Assembly (NCBI RefSeq): GCF_000430705.1
Contig: NZ_AUMN01000031.1
Location: 1-43,487, forward strand
Length of the DNA: 43,487 bases
Direction of reading: 5' to 3'
From: Arthrobacter castelli DSM 16402
GTDB lineage: Bacteria > Actinomycetota > Actinomycetes > Actinomycetales > Micrococcaceae
Every line of letters starts with the position of its first letter. Position 1 is the first letter of the stretch. The position numbers and the translations under genes were made by a program. This document shows, one piece after another, positions 15,446 through 23,848 of the stretch. The notes beneath the pieces were generated by a model. The model ran no database searches, was not told the DNA's origin, and saw nothing but the letters and a program-made list of their open reading frames with translations.

Positions 15446-17107
15446 TTAAGTTCGTGGCGCTTCACTGCGGCCGTCGTAACTGATCTCGCCGCCGACGATG
15501 GTGGCGAGGACATCGAGGTCACCAATATCGGGCGCGGTCAGCGGCGAGCCGGAGAGCATGGCGAAGTCGGCCAGCTTCCCGGGCTGCAGGGTGCCGCGGT
15601 CGACGTCGTTGCCGGTCGCCTTCGCAGCCCAGTCGGTATAGGTGCGCAGCGCTTCCTCCGGAGTCAGCCCTTCGGCCGCCCCGCCGAGCACCAGGCCGTT
15701 GTCGGTCGTCCGGTCCACCCAGGACTGCATTCCGCGGCGCACATTGTTGTCCGCGACCGGCAGATCCGAGCTGCCCGCCACCACGATGCCGGCGTCGACC
15801 AGTGAACGGCCGCGGTAGAGCCATCCTTCGCGGTCAGGACCGACAAGGGTGGCGAACTGGTCACCCAGCGGTCCGATGAAGGCGGCCTGCGGTGTGACGG
15901 CGATACCTTCGGCGGCCGCACGTTCGACCTGGTCGGGCCGGGCAATGCCGAAGTGCTCGATGCGGTTGGGCAGCGCATTGCGTCCGTAGCGGCGTTGGCA
16001 GTCGGCGATGATGTCCTCGGCCAAGTCGATGGCCGCATCGCCAATCGCGTGCAGCGCGATCGGCCATCCCGCCCGGTACGCCGCAGCCACCCGCTGCTTG
16101 TACGAATCGGCGTCGTCGAGCAGGTAACCGGTGTTATGCCGGTGCCCGCAGTATTCTTCGGTGACCGCCGCCGTCGCTCCCAGCAGCGAGCCGTCCATGA
16201 ACACTTTGGTCGGTCCCAGCGCCACCCATTCGTCCCCAAACCCGGCCATCGCGCCCAGGTCAAGCCCAAGCCCGGCGCCTTCACCGTGCATATCGTCGTC
16301 GTTGCCCGAGACCGGACGGAGCGCGTCCAGCGCAGGCATCAACTGCGCGCGGGCGTGCAGCCGTCCGGTGCGGCGCGCGGTCTGGTAGGCCTGCACTTCG
16401 ATGGGGCTGTGTCCGATCCAGCCGCCGCCGATGCCGGCCTCGGTGAAACTGGTGATCCCCTGGGCGGCGTAGCGAGTGGTGGCTTGATCCAGCGCGTCGA
16501 CAATCTGCGATACCGGATAGGGCATCAGCATGTCCTGGATCAACGCCTGGGCCGCTTCCTCCACGACGCCGGTCGGATACCCCTCCGCGTCACGGAGCAC
16601 TGCTCCCCCGGTCGGGTCCTCGAAATCCGGTTCAAAGACGCCGGCCAGCCGCAGCGTGGCGGTATTGGTGATGGACGAATGCCCGGAGACGTGGCGCAGG
16701 TACAACGGGCGGTCGCCCGTGATGGCATCGAGCCGGGCGATGTCCGGGTGCCGGCCGTCGTGGTGCTTGTGGTTGAAGCCGGTGCCGTTCACCCACGCAT
16801 CCGGTTGCCCAGCCAACCGCTCCGTCTCCGCTTCCAGCAGCGCGTACAGTTCCTCGAGCCCGCGGGCCTGCCCCAGATCGACCGCCTGCAGGCCAAGCCC
16901 CCACCACGTGGTGTGGCAATGCGCGTCGATAAATCCCGGGACCACTGTGGCGCCATCCAGATGCTCGACCCGCTCGGCAGTGCACTCGTCCAGCTCTTCA
17001 TCGAATCCCGCGATGCGCCCGTCCAGCACGCCCACGCTGTGCGCCGTCGGCCGATCGTCGTCGAGCGTGATGATCTCCGCGTCACGCAAAATCAGATCCA
17101 GCAACAT
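15446..17107 (-). CDS. YtcJ-like metal-dependent amidohydrolase
   Basis: The 553-residue protein is of the amidohydrolase-3/YtcJ type. The composite beta-sandwich N-terminus leads into V-V-P-G-F-I-D-A-H63-C-H65, the first metal-binding pair. A-L-H-A-I-G-D-A-A-I-D in the middle, R-I-E-H-F further on and G-S-S-D-L-P in the C-terminal third supply further metal or catalytic residues, and G-K-L-A-D-F closes the fold. Members hydrolyse amide or related bonds of N-substituted or cyclic compounds; physiological substrates are mostly unknown. It is cytosolic (no signal peptide). The gene lies 28 bases after the transporter and 23 before the M20 hydrolase, so the two hydrolases may act in sequence on one imported compound. 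Confidence 0.88.
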   Translation of the reverse strand: MLLDLILRDAEIITLDDDRPTAHSVGVLDGRIAGFDEELDECTAERVEHLDGATVVPGFIDAHCHTTWWGLGLQAVDLGQARGLEELYALLEAETERLAGQPDAWVNGTGFNHKHHDGRHPDIARLDAITGDRPLYLRHVSGHSSITNTATLRLAGVFEPDFEDPTGGAVLRDAEGYPTGVVEEAAQALIQDMLMPYPVSQIVDALDQATTRYAAQGITSFTEAGIGGGWIGHSPIEVQAYQTARRTGRLHARAQLMPALDALRPVSGNDDDMHGEGAGLGLDLGAMAGFGDEWVALGPTKVFMDGSLLGATAAVTEEYCGHRHNTGYLLDDADSYKQRVAAAYRAGWPIALHAIGDAAIDLAEDIIADCQRRYGRNALPNRIEHFGIARPDQVERAAAEGIAVTPQAAFIGPLGDQFATLVGPDREGWLYRGRSLVDAGIVVAGSSDLPVADNNVRRGMQSWVDRTTDNGLVLGGAAEGLTPEEALRTYTDWAAKATGNDVDRGTLQPGKLADFAMLSGSPLTAPDIGDLDVLATIVGGEISYDGRSEAPRT

Positions 17108-17135
17108 TGGCCGCCCCCAATCTTTCCGTCAAGTA

Positions 17136-18458
17136 TCAGTGCTTGAACCCGGGCAGGTCCACGCTCATCCGCGGAGCGATAATGCCCGCGACCGTGGTGA
17201 ACAGTGACAGGAAGACCAGCATAGCCGCCGCCGGCCACCAATGGTTTGCCGCGGACGCGACCAAGGCCGTGGCCATCAGGGGGACGAATCCGCTGATCAT
17301 CCCCGCAACGTTCTGGCAGAAACCAACCCCGGTATAACGGGTGCTGGCCGGGAACAATCCCGTCAGCACGGTTCCCGATGCGGCGTAGGGGAAGGACAGT
17401 GCAGCAACGGCCACCGTCATCCCAAACACCACCAGGAAGCTGTTGCCGCTTTCAATCAACAGGAAGGCCGGAACGGCGACGACGGCGGAGAGCAGCCCGC
17501 CATAAATGATCACCTTGCTCGCGCCGAACCGCTCGGCCAGCCGCCCGCCGGCGATCAGCACCGGAATCTCGAACGCGGCAGCGACGAGACCGCCGAGGAG
17601 CATCAGCGACGCCGAATAGTCCAGAATGGCTTTGCCGTAGTACACCACGAAGGCGGTCACCAGGTAGAACCCGCCGACGCCGAGCAGGGCGGCGGCCATC
17701 CCGACGATAATCTGTCCCCAGTGCTTGGACACCACCGCACGGATGGGCGCCTTCTCGGTGGCGTCGCGTTCCTTCAGTTCGGTGAAGACCGGTGACTCAT
17801 CAAGCCTGCTGCGGATGTAGAGCGCGACCAGCACGATGGGGAACGCGGCCAGGAACGGGATGCGCCAGCCGAAGGCGGCGAAGTTTTCCTGGGAGAAGAA
17901 GAGCGTCATCAGGTAGAAGCCGCCGGAGGAAAAGATGGTCCCGATGGGCGAACCGATCTGGGGCAGTGCAGCGTAGCGGGCGCGGCGTTTCAGCGGCGCG
18001 TTCTCCACCACAATCGTCATCGCCCCGGACCATTCGCCGCCCACAAACAGGCCCTGGAATACGCGCAGCAGCACCAGCAGGATGGGCGCAGCAATGCCGA
18101 TGGCCGCGTAGGAGGGCAGCAGGCCAATCAGGCCGGTGATCACGCCGATCCCCACAATGGTGATCATCAGTGTCTTGCGCCGCCCGATCTTGTCACCCAT
18201 GGCGCCGAAGAACATGCCACCCAGGGGACGGGCGACCAGCCCGACACCGAACGTCGCAAAAGACGCCAGAATGGCCGCTGTCGCGTTCTCGGAGACGAAG
18301 TACTGGATATTGAAGACCAGTGCGGCGGCAGCGCTGAACAGGAAGAAGTCGTACCATTCCATCGCGGTACCGACCAGCGCACCTATGGCGACCTTTGTCG
18401 CTTCCTTGTCGGTCAGGGTCCGGGTGGTCCCGGCCTCGACGTTTGCTGTTTGAGCCAT
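17136..18458 (-). CDS. MFS transporter of the metabolite:H+ symporter (MHS) family
   Basis: The 440-residue protein is a 12-helix carrier with the MHS hallmarks. G-T-A-M-E-W-Y-D-F-F-L-F is in helix 1 (about residues 29-40), GDKIGRRKTL in the helix 2-3 loop, and L-R-V-F-Q-G-L-F-V-G-G-E-W-S-G-A in helix 4. Relatives (ShiA, ProP, KgtP, CitA) import organic acids, betaines or related zwitterions with protons. The ATG at 18458 has GGAGG six bases upstream. It is the first gene of the operon with the two amidohydrolases and faces a PucR regulator, so it is the probable entry step for their substrate. Confidence 0.92.
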   Translation of the reverse strand: MAQTANVEAGTTRTLTDKEATKVAIGALVGTAMEWYDFFLFSAAAALVFNIQYFVSENATAAILASFATFGVGLVARPLGGMFFGAMGDKIGRRKTLMITIVGIGVITGLIGLLPSYAAIGIAAPILLVLLRVFQGLFVGGEWSGAMTIVVENAPLKRRARYAALPQIGSPIGTIFSSGGFYLMTLFFSQENFAAFGWRIPFLAAFPIVLVALYIRSRLDESPVFTELKERDATEKAPIRAVVSKHWGQIIVGMAAALLGVGGFYLVTAFVVYYGKAILDYSASLMLLGGLVAAAFEIPVLIAGGRLAERFGASKVIIYGGLLSAVVAVPAFLLIESGNSFLVVFGMTVAVAALSFPYAASGTVLTGLFPASTRYTGVGFCQNVAGMISGFVPLMATALVASAANHWWPAAAMLVFLSLFTTVAGIIAPRMSVDLPGFKH

Positions 18459-18481
18459 CGGCAGCCTCCGCAATCGCATTG

Positions 18482-18511
18482 AAGCCGGACCCATAGGGGT
18501 GGACCCGGCTT
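18482..18511. promoter_or_regulatory. Stem-loop in the leader of the MHS transporter
   Basis: AAGCCGG (18482-18488) pairs perfectly with CCGGCTT (18505-18511) around a 16-base loop. It sits about 24 bases upstream of the transporter start in the divergent gap with PucR, so it could be an operator or an mRNA leader structure. Confidence 0.3.
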
Positions 18512-18588
18512 ATTGTTCCTGGTTAACAGCCTGCATCTGTGAGCCAGCTCATTGCCTCACGGAAAGGCACTGGATTCTTGCCCCAACT

Positions 18589-18602
18589 TGTGCAAAAGCA
18601 CA
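18589..18602. promoter_or_regulatory. Inverted repeat immediately before the PucR gene
   Basis: TGTGC-AAAA-GCACA (18589-18602) is a perfect 14-base inverted repeat ending four bases before the ATG at 18607. It is well placed for autoregulation of PucR or control of the divergent operon. It does not match a PucR box that I know. Confidence 0.35.
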
Positions 18603-18606
18603 TATT

Positions 18607-19827
18607 ATGAGGCATATGCAGCCCATCCCGCCTCCGCAAAACATCGATTCCGTTACCGCCGCCGATACCGCAGCCACCGATGCCGGCGATACCGCCCGCT
18701 GGCACACCCTCCTTGACCGCCTCTCCGTACCGCGGCTCACGGACATCTTCATCTCGAAATTGCTGAAGCTGCCGGATTACAACGATGCCCCACTACCGCT
18801 TAGCGAACTCCGCCGCACCGGCGCGGCGTCGTTCCAGCTGCTGATCCAGAGCCTCAGGCACGACGTCGACACCCAAGAGTTGGCGGCCCAACGGTTCCGC
18901 ATCGCTGCCGACGTCGGCGTCTCCCGCGCCCGCGCCGAAGTGCCGGTCGAGTCGCTGATGACAGCCGTGCGACAGGACTTTTCGGTGCTCTGGACTGAGC
19001 TGCGCGCCCTGGCCGACAACACGGATTCTGACCTGCTGGTCCGCCATACCGAGAGCGTCTGGTTGACCGTCGACTCCTACGCCGGCCAGGTGCAGACAAC
19101 GTACGTTGCCGAACGGCAGCGGATGCAGAACGAGGCGTCCTCCGTGCGGCAGGGATACATCGCAGGCATCTTCGGCCCCACGACCCCCACCGCGGAGCGG
19201 TTGGCACAGATCTCCGGGGCGCTGGGCGTCGAGCAGGATGAGCCGATGAACGTGGCGGTCGCCGCCGGCGAGGAAGTTCCCGGCCTTCGCGTTGCGGTAA
19301 CGTTCGCGTCCCAGCACGGGCAGGAGATCTTCACCCACCCGCTGCCGGATGGGTTGGTGGCCTTCTGGCCCGCGGTGGAAGCACCAGGATCCATCCTGCG
19401 CGAGGCAGCGGGCAAGATCCGCCAACTGCGCTGCGGCCTGGTGGAGGGCGCCGGCGGGCTGGCATCGCTGGCGCCGGCGGCACGCATCGCCCGGGAATTG
19501 GCGGATCAACTGCACGACGGCGAGCAAGGTGCCCTCACGCTCAAGGCAGCGTGGGCGCGGATCGCCCGCACCAGGCTCGCCGAGACCGGCATTCCGGTTG
19601 CTGCCGACGTCGATACTGCCTTGGCCGGCTGCGGTGGCGCTGAGCGGACACGGCTGGTCGAGGCTGTGCAAGCCTACCTGGCGACCGGCAGTGTGGCGGA
19701 TTCTTCGCGCCGGCTGTTCTGCCACCGCAATACGGTGATGAACCGGCTCCGCCGATTCGGCGACCTCACCGGCATTGACGTGCTGGTCCCTGAACAGGCC
19801 GCCCGGCTGGTGGTCGCCTGGTCATGA
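18607..19827 (+). CDS. PucR-family transcriptional regulator
   Basis: The roughly 406-residue protein ends in the PucR/CdaR C-terminal helix-turn-helix. V-Q-A-Y-L-A-T-G-S-V-A-D-S-S-R-R-L-F-C-H-R-N-T-V-M-N-R-L is followed by R-F-G-D-L-T-G at about residues 348-385. The preceding region resembles the GGDEF-derived sensory segment of this family, with a long helical N-terminal domain. PucR-type regulators control purine, allantoin, and amino-acid or ureide catabolism. It is divergent from the transporter-hydrolase-hydrolase operon, which it probably activates. The start is uncertain: ATGs at 18607 and 18616 both lack a clear ribosome site, and a longer in-frame start at 18499 has no support. Confidence 0.87.
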   Translation: MRHMQPIPPPQNIDSVTAADTAATDAGDTARWHTLLDRLSVPRLTDIFISKLLKLPDYNDAPLPLSELRRTGAASFQLLIQSLRHDVDTQELAAQRFRIAADVGVSRARAEVPVESLMTAVRQDFSVLWTELRALADNTDSDLLVRHTESVWLTVDSYAGQVQTTYVAERQRMQNEASSVRQGYIAGIFGPTTPTAERLAQISGALGVEQDEPMNVAVAAGEEVPGLRVAVTFASQHGQEIFTHPLPDGLVAFWPAVEAPGSILREAAGKIRQLRCGLVEGAGGLASLAPAARIARELADQLHDGEQGALTLKAAWARIARTRLAETGIPVAADVDTALAGCGGAERTRLVEAVQAYLATGSVADSSRRLFCHRNTVMNRLRRFGDLTGIDVLVPEQAARLVVAWS

Positions 19828-20018
19828 GCGGCGCGCGGTGCTGATAGGTCCGCCACCTCCGCCGGCGCTGTATTCGAGACTCGGTCCCCTACGGGTGGCG
19901 AAACGAGCAGCTGCGAGCGTCAGACTTCGGCGGGGAGGTGGCCCTGCCCGTTACCCCCGGACTCAGAATCGCCGGTTAGCTAAAGAACAGCCGGTCCCCT
20001 GAGCAGAATCGGGCTTAG

Positions 20019-20056
20019 CCTAAGGAATCGCCGATTGCAACCGGCGATTCCTTAGG
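20019..20056. terminator. Long perfect stem-loop between convergent genes
   Basis: CCTAAGGAATCGCCG (20019-20033) and its exact complement (20042-20056) enclose an 8-base loop. A 15-base-pair stem in the gap between the convergent PucR and lipoprotein genes is a good candidate for a bidirectional terminator, although no T-tract follows. Bases 19828-20018 show no gene. Confidence 0.6.
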
Positions 20057-20080
20057 GAAGGGCATACTCTGCGGCATTCC

Positions 20081-20230
20081 GGGTCGGGATGGCGGGCCCG
20101 GGGTGCGCCCGGGGCGGGACGGCGGGCCCAGCGAGCGTCCGGGTCGGGACGGCGGGCCCAGCGAGCGTCCGGGTCGGGACGGCGGGCCCAGCGAGCGTCC
20201 GGGTCGGGATGGTACGCCCGGGGTGCGCCC
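20081..20230. repeat. 30-bp tandem repeat, five units
   Basis: Five 30-base units run without spacers from 20081. Units 3 and 4 (20141-20170 and 20171-20200) are identical, unit 2 differs by one base, and the outer units 1 and 5 share a variant second half (GGGTGCGCCC). The last unit ends 11 bases before the stop of the lipoprotein gene. The period is divisible by three, so each frame gives a 10-residue repeat, but no gene-like start supports translation. Very GC-rich; likely to vary in copy number. Confidence 0.9.
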
Positions 20231-20241
20231 GGGACGGTGCC

Positions 20242-21834
20242 CTATTGATACGAGACGAACCACGGCTTCGGATTCACCTGCGTGTATGTCCGCTCGGGCG
20301 TGAACATCGGGGTGTCTTCGTCAATGAAGTTCTTCCACCCCATCCATGTCTGTGGATCCAGCCCGTTCTGCAGCACCGAGTACGTCTGCTGCTTCGAGCC
20401 CGGCAGGCCGTGACCGTCGGCATGAATGACGGTGGCCAATTCGTCGTGCCCGAGGTTGAGCGCTTCCCGGTTGGTGATCATGTACGGACTGAACTGATGC
20501 AATAAGAACACCTTCTGGGGCAGGTTGTTCTTCCGCGTCAGTTTCGCGAGCCAGTCGCTGACCTGGTTCACCTCGGCAGCATCGACGGAGCCGATCTGCA
20601 CCATGTGCTGCTGGCCGGGTTCCAGCCGCCATTCCGGGTCGAGTGCCAGTCCGACGTTCGGGCGTTTCAGCAACTCTTTGTACCGCTTCGCCTGCGTCAG
20701 GAAATCGGTCCTGCCCGGCTGCAGGTCGAGGACCACGTAGACCCCGGCGTCAGCCGCCGCGTCGACCCATGGCTTGAGCTCGTCGACACTGGCTTCCTTC
20801 GAGTAGTCGCCGTCCGGTCCGGCCGCGGCGCTGGCGACCGTGGCGATGATCTCGAAGGCGGGAATCACCGGCTCGTCACTGTATGGCTGGTACTGCGCTG
20901 CCAGGGATGTGGCGCGCTCGACGGCGGCATCGGCCCCTTGCTCTCCAAGTGCGCCAAGTGACGACGTCCCCGGGTGGCCGTAGAGCGCGACCATCCGGCG
21001 GCCGGGAAATACCAACTGCCCTCCGCCCGGCAATTGTGGAGCATGGCGCGCCACCTCCACCCGGTCGGTGAAGGTCGATGTGCTGCTGAAGCCCTCACCT
21101 ATGGCCAGAACAGGCTTGCCGCGGTGTTTCTTGAGCAACTCAATGGTTGTCGACGATGCCCGCGGATCGGCTTTCCCGACCGGATGAATCACCGCTCCCG
21201 CCGCTTCAGCGGTGGCCAAGGCCGCCGTCGTCGCCGTGGTTTCCGCCCCGGTGGTCAGCACTACCGCTGGAGCTTCGCCGGATGCCGGTTCAAAGTCGGG
21301 AAGCTGGTCAATATTGTCCCCGCCCCGCACTACTTCAAGCGACTCCTTCGGCTGCCACCCGGCGTCGTTTCCGAACACCAGCACGGTCTGCACGCCCAGC
21401 CGCTCGAGTTCCTGGCTCATTCCGTCCCGGCCGGCCACGAGCATGGGCGCACCCAGTTCGGCAGCGGCCTTGCGGGCTTCCCGGGAAGACTTTTTGTGAT
21501 TGGATGCCGGCTCTCCGGACTTCTTGTCGGGGTTCTGAGCGGGTGGCGGCGCGACGACGACGGCCACGGGACTTGAGTCGAACAGCGCCCGGCTGGTCTC
21601 GATCGCCGGACCGGGAGCGTCCTGCTGCGCCGCGACAACCTTCGGAGCGGCGCTGGTCGAGGCCAGCTGCACCGCCGGAACGCCTGATTCCGAATCCGCC
21701 TCGATGCTCTGCGCTCCCCGCCTGCCGGCACCTTCCGGGTCCATCATGCACCCGGTCAGCGCGAGCACAGCGGCGAGCCCCGACGCCATCGCCGCCCGTC
21801 GGGGGCCTGGACCAAAGGCTGCTTGCCCTCTCAT
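20242..21834 (-). CDS. Exported lipoprotein of unknown function
   Basis: The 530-residue protein has a basic N-terminus, a hydrophobic stretch and a lipobox, L-A-L-T-G-C29, so it should be anchored outside the membrane. Residues 30-120 are Ala/Ser/Pro-rich and low complexity, including a KKSSREARK stretch. A later segment, A-P-M-L-V-A-G-R-D-G then LERLGVQTVLVFGNDAG, is reminiscent of cell-wall-binding repeat 2. The C-terminal 250 residues look like a barrel-type hydrolase fold: V-V-L-D-L-Q-P-G-R, VGLALDPEWRL, F-L-L-H-Q-F-S-P-Y-M-I, V-I-H-A-D-G-H-G, and a terminal P-W-F-V-S-Y-Q. Proteins with this C-terminus are common in actinobacteria but not characterised. ATG 21834 has GGAGG upstream. It lies 108 bases beyond the amino-sugar kinase. 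Confidence 0.8.
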   Translation of the reverse strand: MRGQAAFGPGPRRAAMASGLAAVLALTGCMMDPEGAGRRGAQSIEADSESGVPAVQLASTSAAPKVVAAQQDAPGPAIETSRALFDSSPVAVVVAPPPAQNPDKKSGEPASNHKKSSREARKAAAELGAPMLVAGRDGMSQELERLGVQTVLVFGNDAGWQPKESLEVVRGGDNIDQLPDFEPASGEAPAVVLTTGAETTATTAALATAEAAGAVIHPVGKADPRASSTTIELLKKHRGKPVLAIGEGFSSTSTFTDRVEVARHAPQLPGGGQLVFPGRRMVALYGHPGTSSLGALGEQGADAAVERATSLAAQYQPYSDEPVIPAFEIIATVASAAAGPDGDYSKEASVDELKPWVDAAADAGVYVVLDLQPGRTDFLTQAKRYKELLKRPNVGLALDPEWRLEPGQQHMVQIGSVDAAEVNQVSDWLAKLTRKNNLPQKVFLLHQFSPYMITNREALNLGHDELATVIHADGHGLPGSKQQTYSVLQNGLDPQTWMGWKNFIDEDTPMFTPERTYTQVNPKPWFVSYQ

Positions 21835-21942
21835 CCACCCAGCCTCCGCGCAGCACGCGCACGGGTCAAGACGCCGCACCGCCGGGATCGAATGTGTCGC
21901 GCCCCGGGCCGCCAGGCACCCTCGGCGAGCCGCCGGAGACCG

Positions 21943-22917
21943 TCAGTGGGCCATCGAGGTCGCAAACGGTGGATGATGCAGAAGTTCGTTCCCCTCTCCC
22001 GCCCGGACCGCCAGTTCAACGGCGCCGTCCAGCGCAGTGCCGGCCGGATCCACCAGTTCGATCTCCGGCCGGGCGGCCGTCAGTTCGTCGACCAGCCCCT
22101 CCCTGAGCAGCGGCGAGGCATTGAACAGTCCGCCCGTCAGTGCCAGTCTCGGTGGCAGCCCGCCGGCGAGCGCGGCCTGCCCGGTGGAGGCCAGTTCGGC
22201 TCCGGCGTGGTGGAGAATCGAGGTGGCGACGCGGTCCCCGGCGGCGGCCAGCTCCGCAATGTCGGGCACGAACGTGGCCAGCAGCCCGGCCCGGTCGTCG
22301 CGAGTGTAGACGTCGTGGACCACCTGTTCCGGCGAACCGAACCGCGCCCGCAGCCGGTCCAGCAGGTCGGCCGACCCGCCCGGCCGCCCGTCCAAGGCAC
22401 GGAACGCCGCGTCGAGCCCCGCCGCGCCAATCCAGGCTCCGGATCCGGCATCGCCCAACACATGCCCCCAGCCATCGACCCGGTTCCACACCTGGTCGAA
22501 ATCGGTGCCCAGGGCCACCGCCCCGGTGCCGGCTGCCAGCACGCCGCCGGATCCCATCCCGAGCGCACCGATGTGTGAGGTGACCATGTCCGAGGCCAGC
22601 ACCGTCACCCGGGCCTCCACCCGTGCGGCAAGCATCCGGTGCATGGCGCCCTTGTCCGGCAGCAACTCCAACAGCCCGGCCGAACCGAGCACCACCGATT
22701 CGATCCGTTCCACGCCGGCGTCTGCAGCGGCGCGGCCGGCGAGTTGTTCAATCTGGTCGAGCAGTGAAGCGACCTGCAGCCCGCCGTCGCCAATCCGGAC
22801 GCCGGCGCCCTCCAGCACCACCGGCGTCGTCCGCGGAAGCAGGGCCACCACGGCGACCCGGCATCCGCTGCCGCCGATATCCACCCCGCACGCGCCGACA
22901 GTACCGCTGCCGGTCAT
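21943..22917 (-). CDS. BadF/BadG-type sugar kinase, probably N-acetylglucosamine/N-acetylmuramic acid kinase
   Basis: The 324-residue protein has the ASKHA fold: phosphate-1 loop G-V-D-I-G-G-S-G-C-R near residues 11-20, phosphate-2 region V-L-A-A-G-T-G-A-V-A-L-G, the W-G-H-V-L-G-D-A-G-S-G-A-W-I-G segment typical of GlcNAc kinases, and adenosine-loop L-A-L-T-G-G-L-F. The MurK enzyme of clostridia is in the same BadF-type family and phosphorylates both GlcNAc and MurNAc. Here the gene overlaps the RpiR regulator by four bases (ATGA) in a cluster that also holds MurQ, which needs MurNAc 6-phosphate. MurNAc is therefore the likeliest substrate, with GlcNAc as the alternative. Confidence 0.88.
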   Translation of the reverse strand: MTGSGTVGACGVDIGGSGCRVAVVALLPRTTPVVLEGAGVRIGDGGLQVASLLDQIEQLAGRAAADAGVERIESVVLGSAGLLELLPDKGAMHRMLAARVEARVTVLASDMVTSHIGALGMGSGGVLAAGTGAVALGTDFDQVWNRVDGWGHVLGDAGSGAWIGAAGLDAAFRALDGRPGGSADLLDRLRARFGSPEQVVHDVYTRDDRAGLLATFVPDIAELAAAGDRVATSILHHAGAELASTGQAALAGGLPPRLALTGGLFNASPLLREGLVDELTAARPEIELVDPAGTALDGAVELAVRAGEGNELLHHPPFATSMAH

Positions 22918-23810
22918 CGCCCCAGCCCGTCATACATGGCCTCGATGGTCTGGCGGGTCAGCTGGATCGAGGCGCTGGCGGTGTCGAAGGTCTTCTGCGC
23001 CACCGAGACGAACAGGCAGTCGACGACGAACAATTGCCCGATGCGGCTGGACAGCGCTCCCGGCCGCAGCCCTCGTTCATGCCCGGCCGCGATCAGCAGC
23101 TGGTCGGCCCGCGTGGCCAGCGAGGACTGCTCGGACCCGGTCAGCACCACGGTGACCGCCCCGGCTCCGGCAGCCACCTCGAGCACCTGCAGCGCTTCGC
23201 GCGTCTCACCGGAATGGGAGACGACGACGGCGACATCGCCCTGCTGCAGCAGCGCCGCCTCGGTGACGGCCAGGTGAATATCCGTGGGGCAGTGGCAGAT
23301 GAACCCGGCCCGGGTGAGCTTCTGCTGGAAATCGTCTGCCACCAGCCCGGAGGCGGCGATGCCGAAACAGATGATCCGCCGGGCGCCTACGATGGCGTCG
23401 GCCACCGCTTCCAGCGCCTGCGGATCCAGATGTGCCGCGGTCTCACGCAGCGCCTGCTGCGTGGCGCCGGCCAGCTTGCCGACGACGACGTCGACAGGGT
23501 CGTCCTGCGACACGTTCCCGGTCAGTGCCTGCGGGCCGGGACGCCCGCCGGAGGCCGCAGCCAGCGCCAGCCGCAGCTGCGGATATCCGTCGAACCCCAT
23601 GCTGCGGGCCGCTCGCACAATAGTGGCTTCGCTGACGCCTGTCACCGCCTTGATGTCCAGCACCGTGGAGCGGGTGATGACCTCGGGCTGTTCCAGCACC
23701 AGCCGGGCGACCTTCGCCGCGGCAGGCGACAACGAAGGCAGGGTGGCACGGATGCGTGCGGAGATCTTATCGGAGTCGAAGCTCGGCTGATCCTCTACCT
23801 CGTGCGTCAC
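22914..23810 (-). CDS. MurR/RpiR-family transcriptional regulator
   Basis: The 298-residue protein has an N-terminal RpiR helix-turn-helix (residues about 12-85; V-S-E-A-T-I-V-R-A-A-R-S-M-G-F-D-G-Y-P-Q-L-R) and a C-terminal SIS sugar-phosphate domain (about 130-260). The latter contains R-R-I-I-C-F-G-I-A-A-S-G, V-V-V-S-H-S-G-E-T-R-E, and a T-V-V-L-T-G-S-E-Q-S-S-L-A segment. E. coli MurR senses MurNAc 6-phosphate and represses murQP. The GTG at 23810 is taken as start because AAAGGA lies seven bases upstream. It sits between the ABC permeases and the kinase, so it is presumably the local repressor. Confidence 0.9.
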   Translation of the reverse strand: MTHEVEDQPSFDSDKISARIRATLPSLSPAAAKVARLVLEQPEVITRSTVLDIKAVTGVSEATIVRAARSMGFDGYPQLRLALAAASGGRPGPQALTGNVSQDDPVDVVVGKLAGATQQALRETAAHLDPQALEAVADAIVGARRIICFGIAASGLVADDFQQKLTRAGFICHCPTDIHLAVTEAALLQQGDVAVVVSHSGETREALQVLEVAAGAGAVTVVLTGSEQSSLATRADQLLIAAGHERGLRPGALSSRIGQLFVVDCLFVSVAQKTFDTASASIQLTRQTIEAMYDGLGR

Positions 23811-23848
23811 CTGCAGGTCCTTTCGTAGCCGGTGGTCGGTCTCGTCAG

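Noticed and set aside
20081-20230. CRISPR-like array
   Set aside because: Units are contiguous with no spacers and no cas genes are present.
20015-20263. 82-codon frame with a 10-residue Pro/Arg/Ser/Gly repeat
   Set aside because: It arises because the 30-base tandem unit is divisible by three; it overlaps the lipoprotein 3' end and has no ribosome site.
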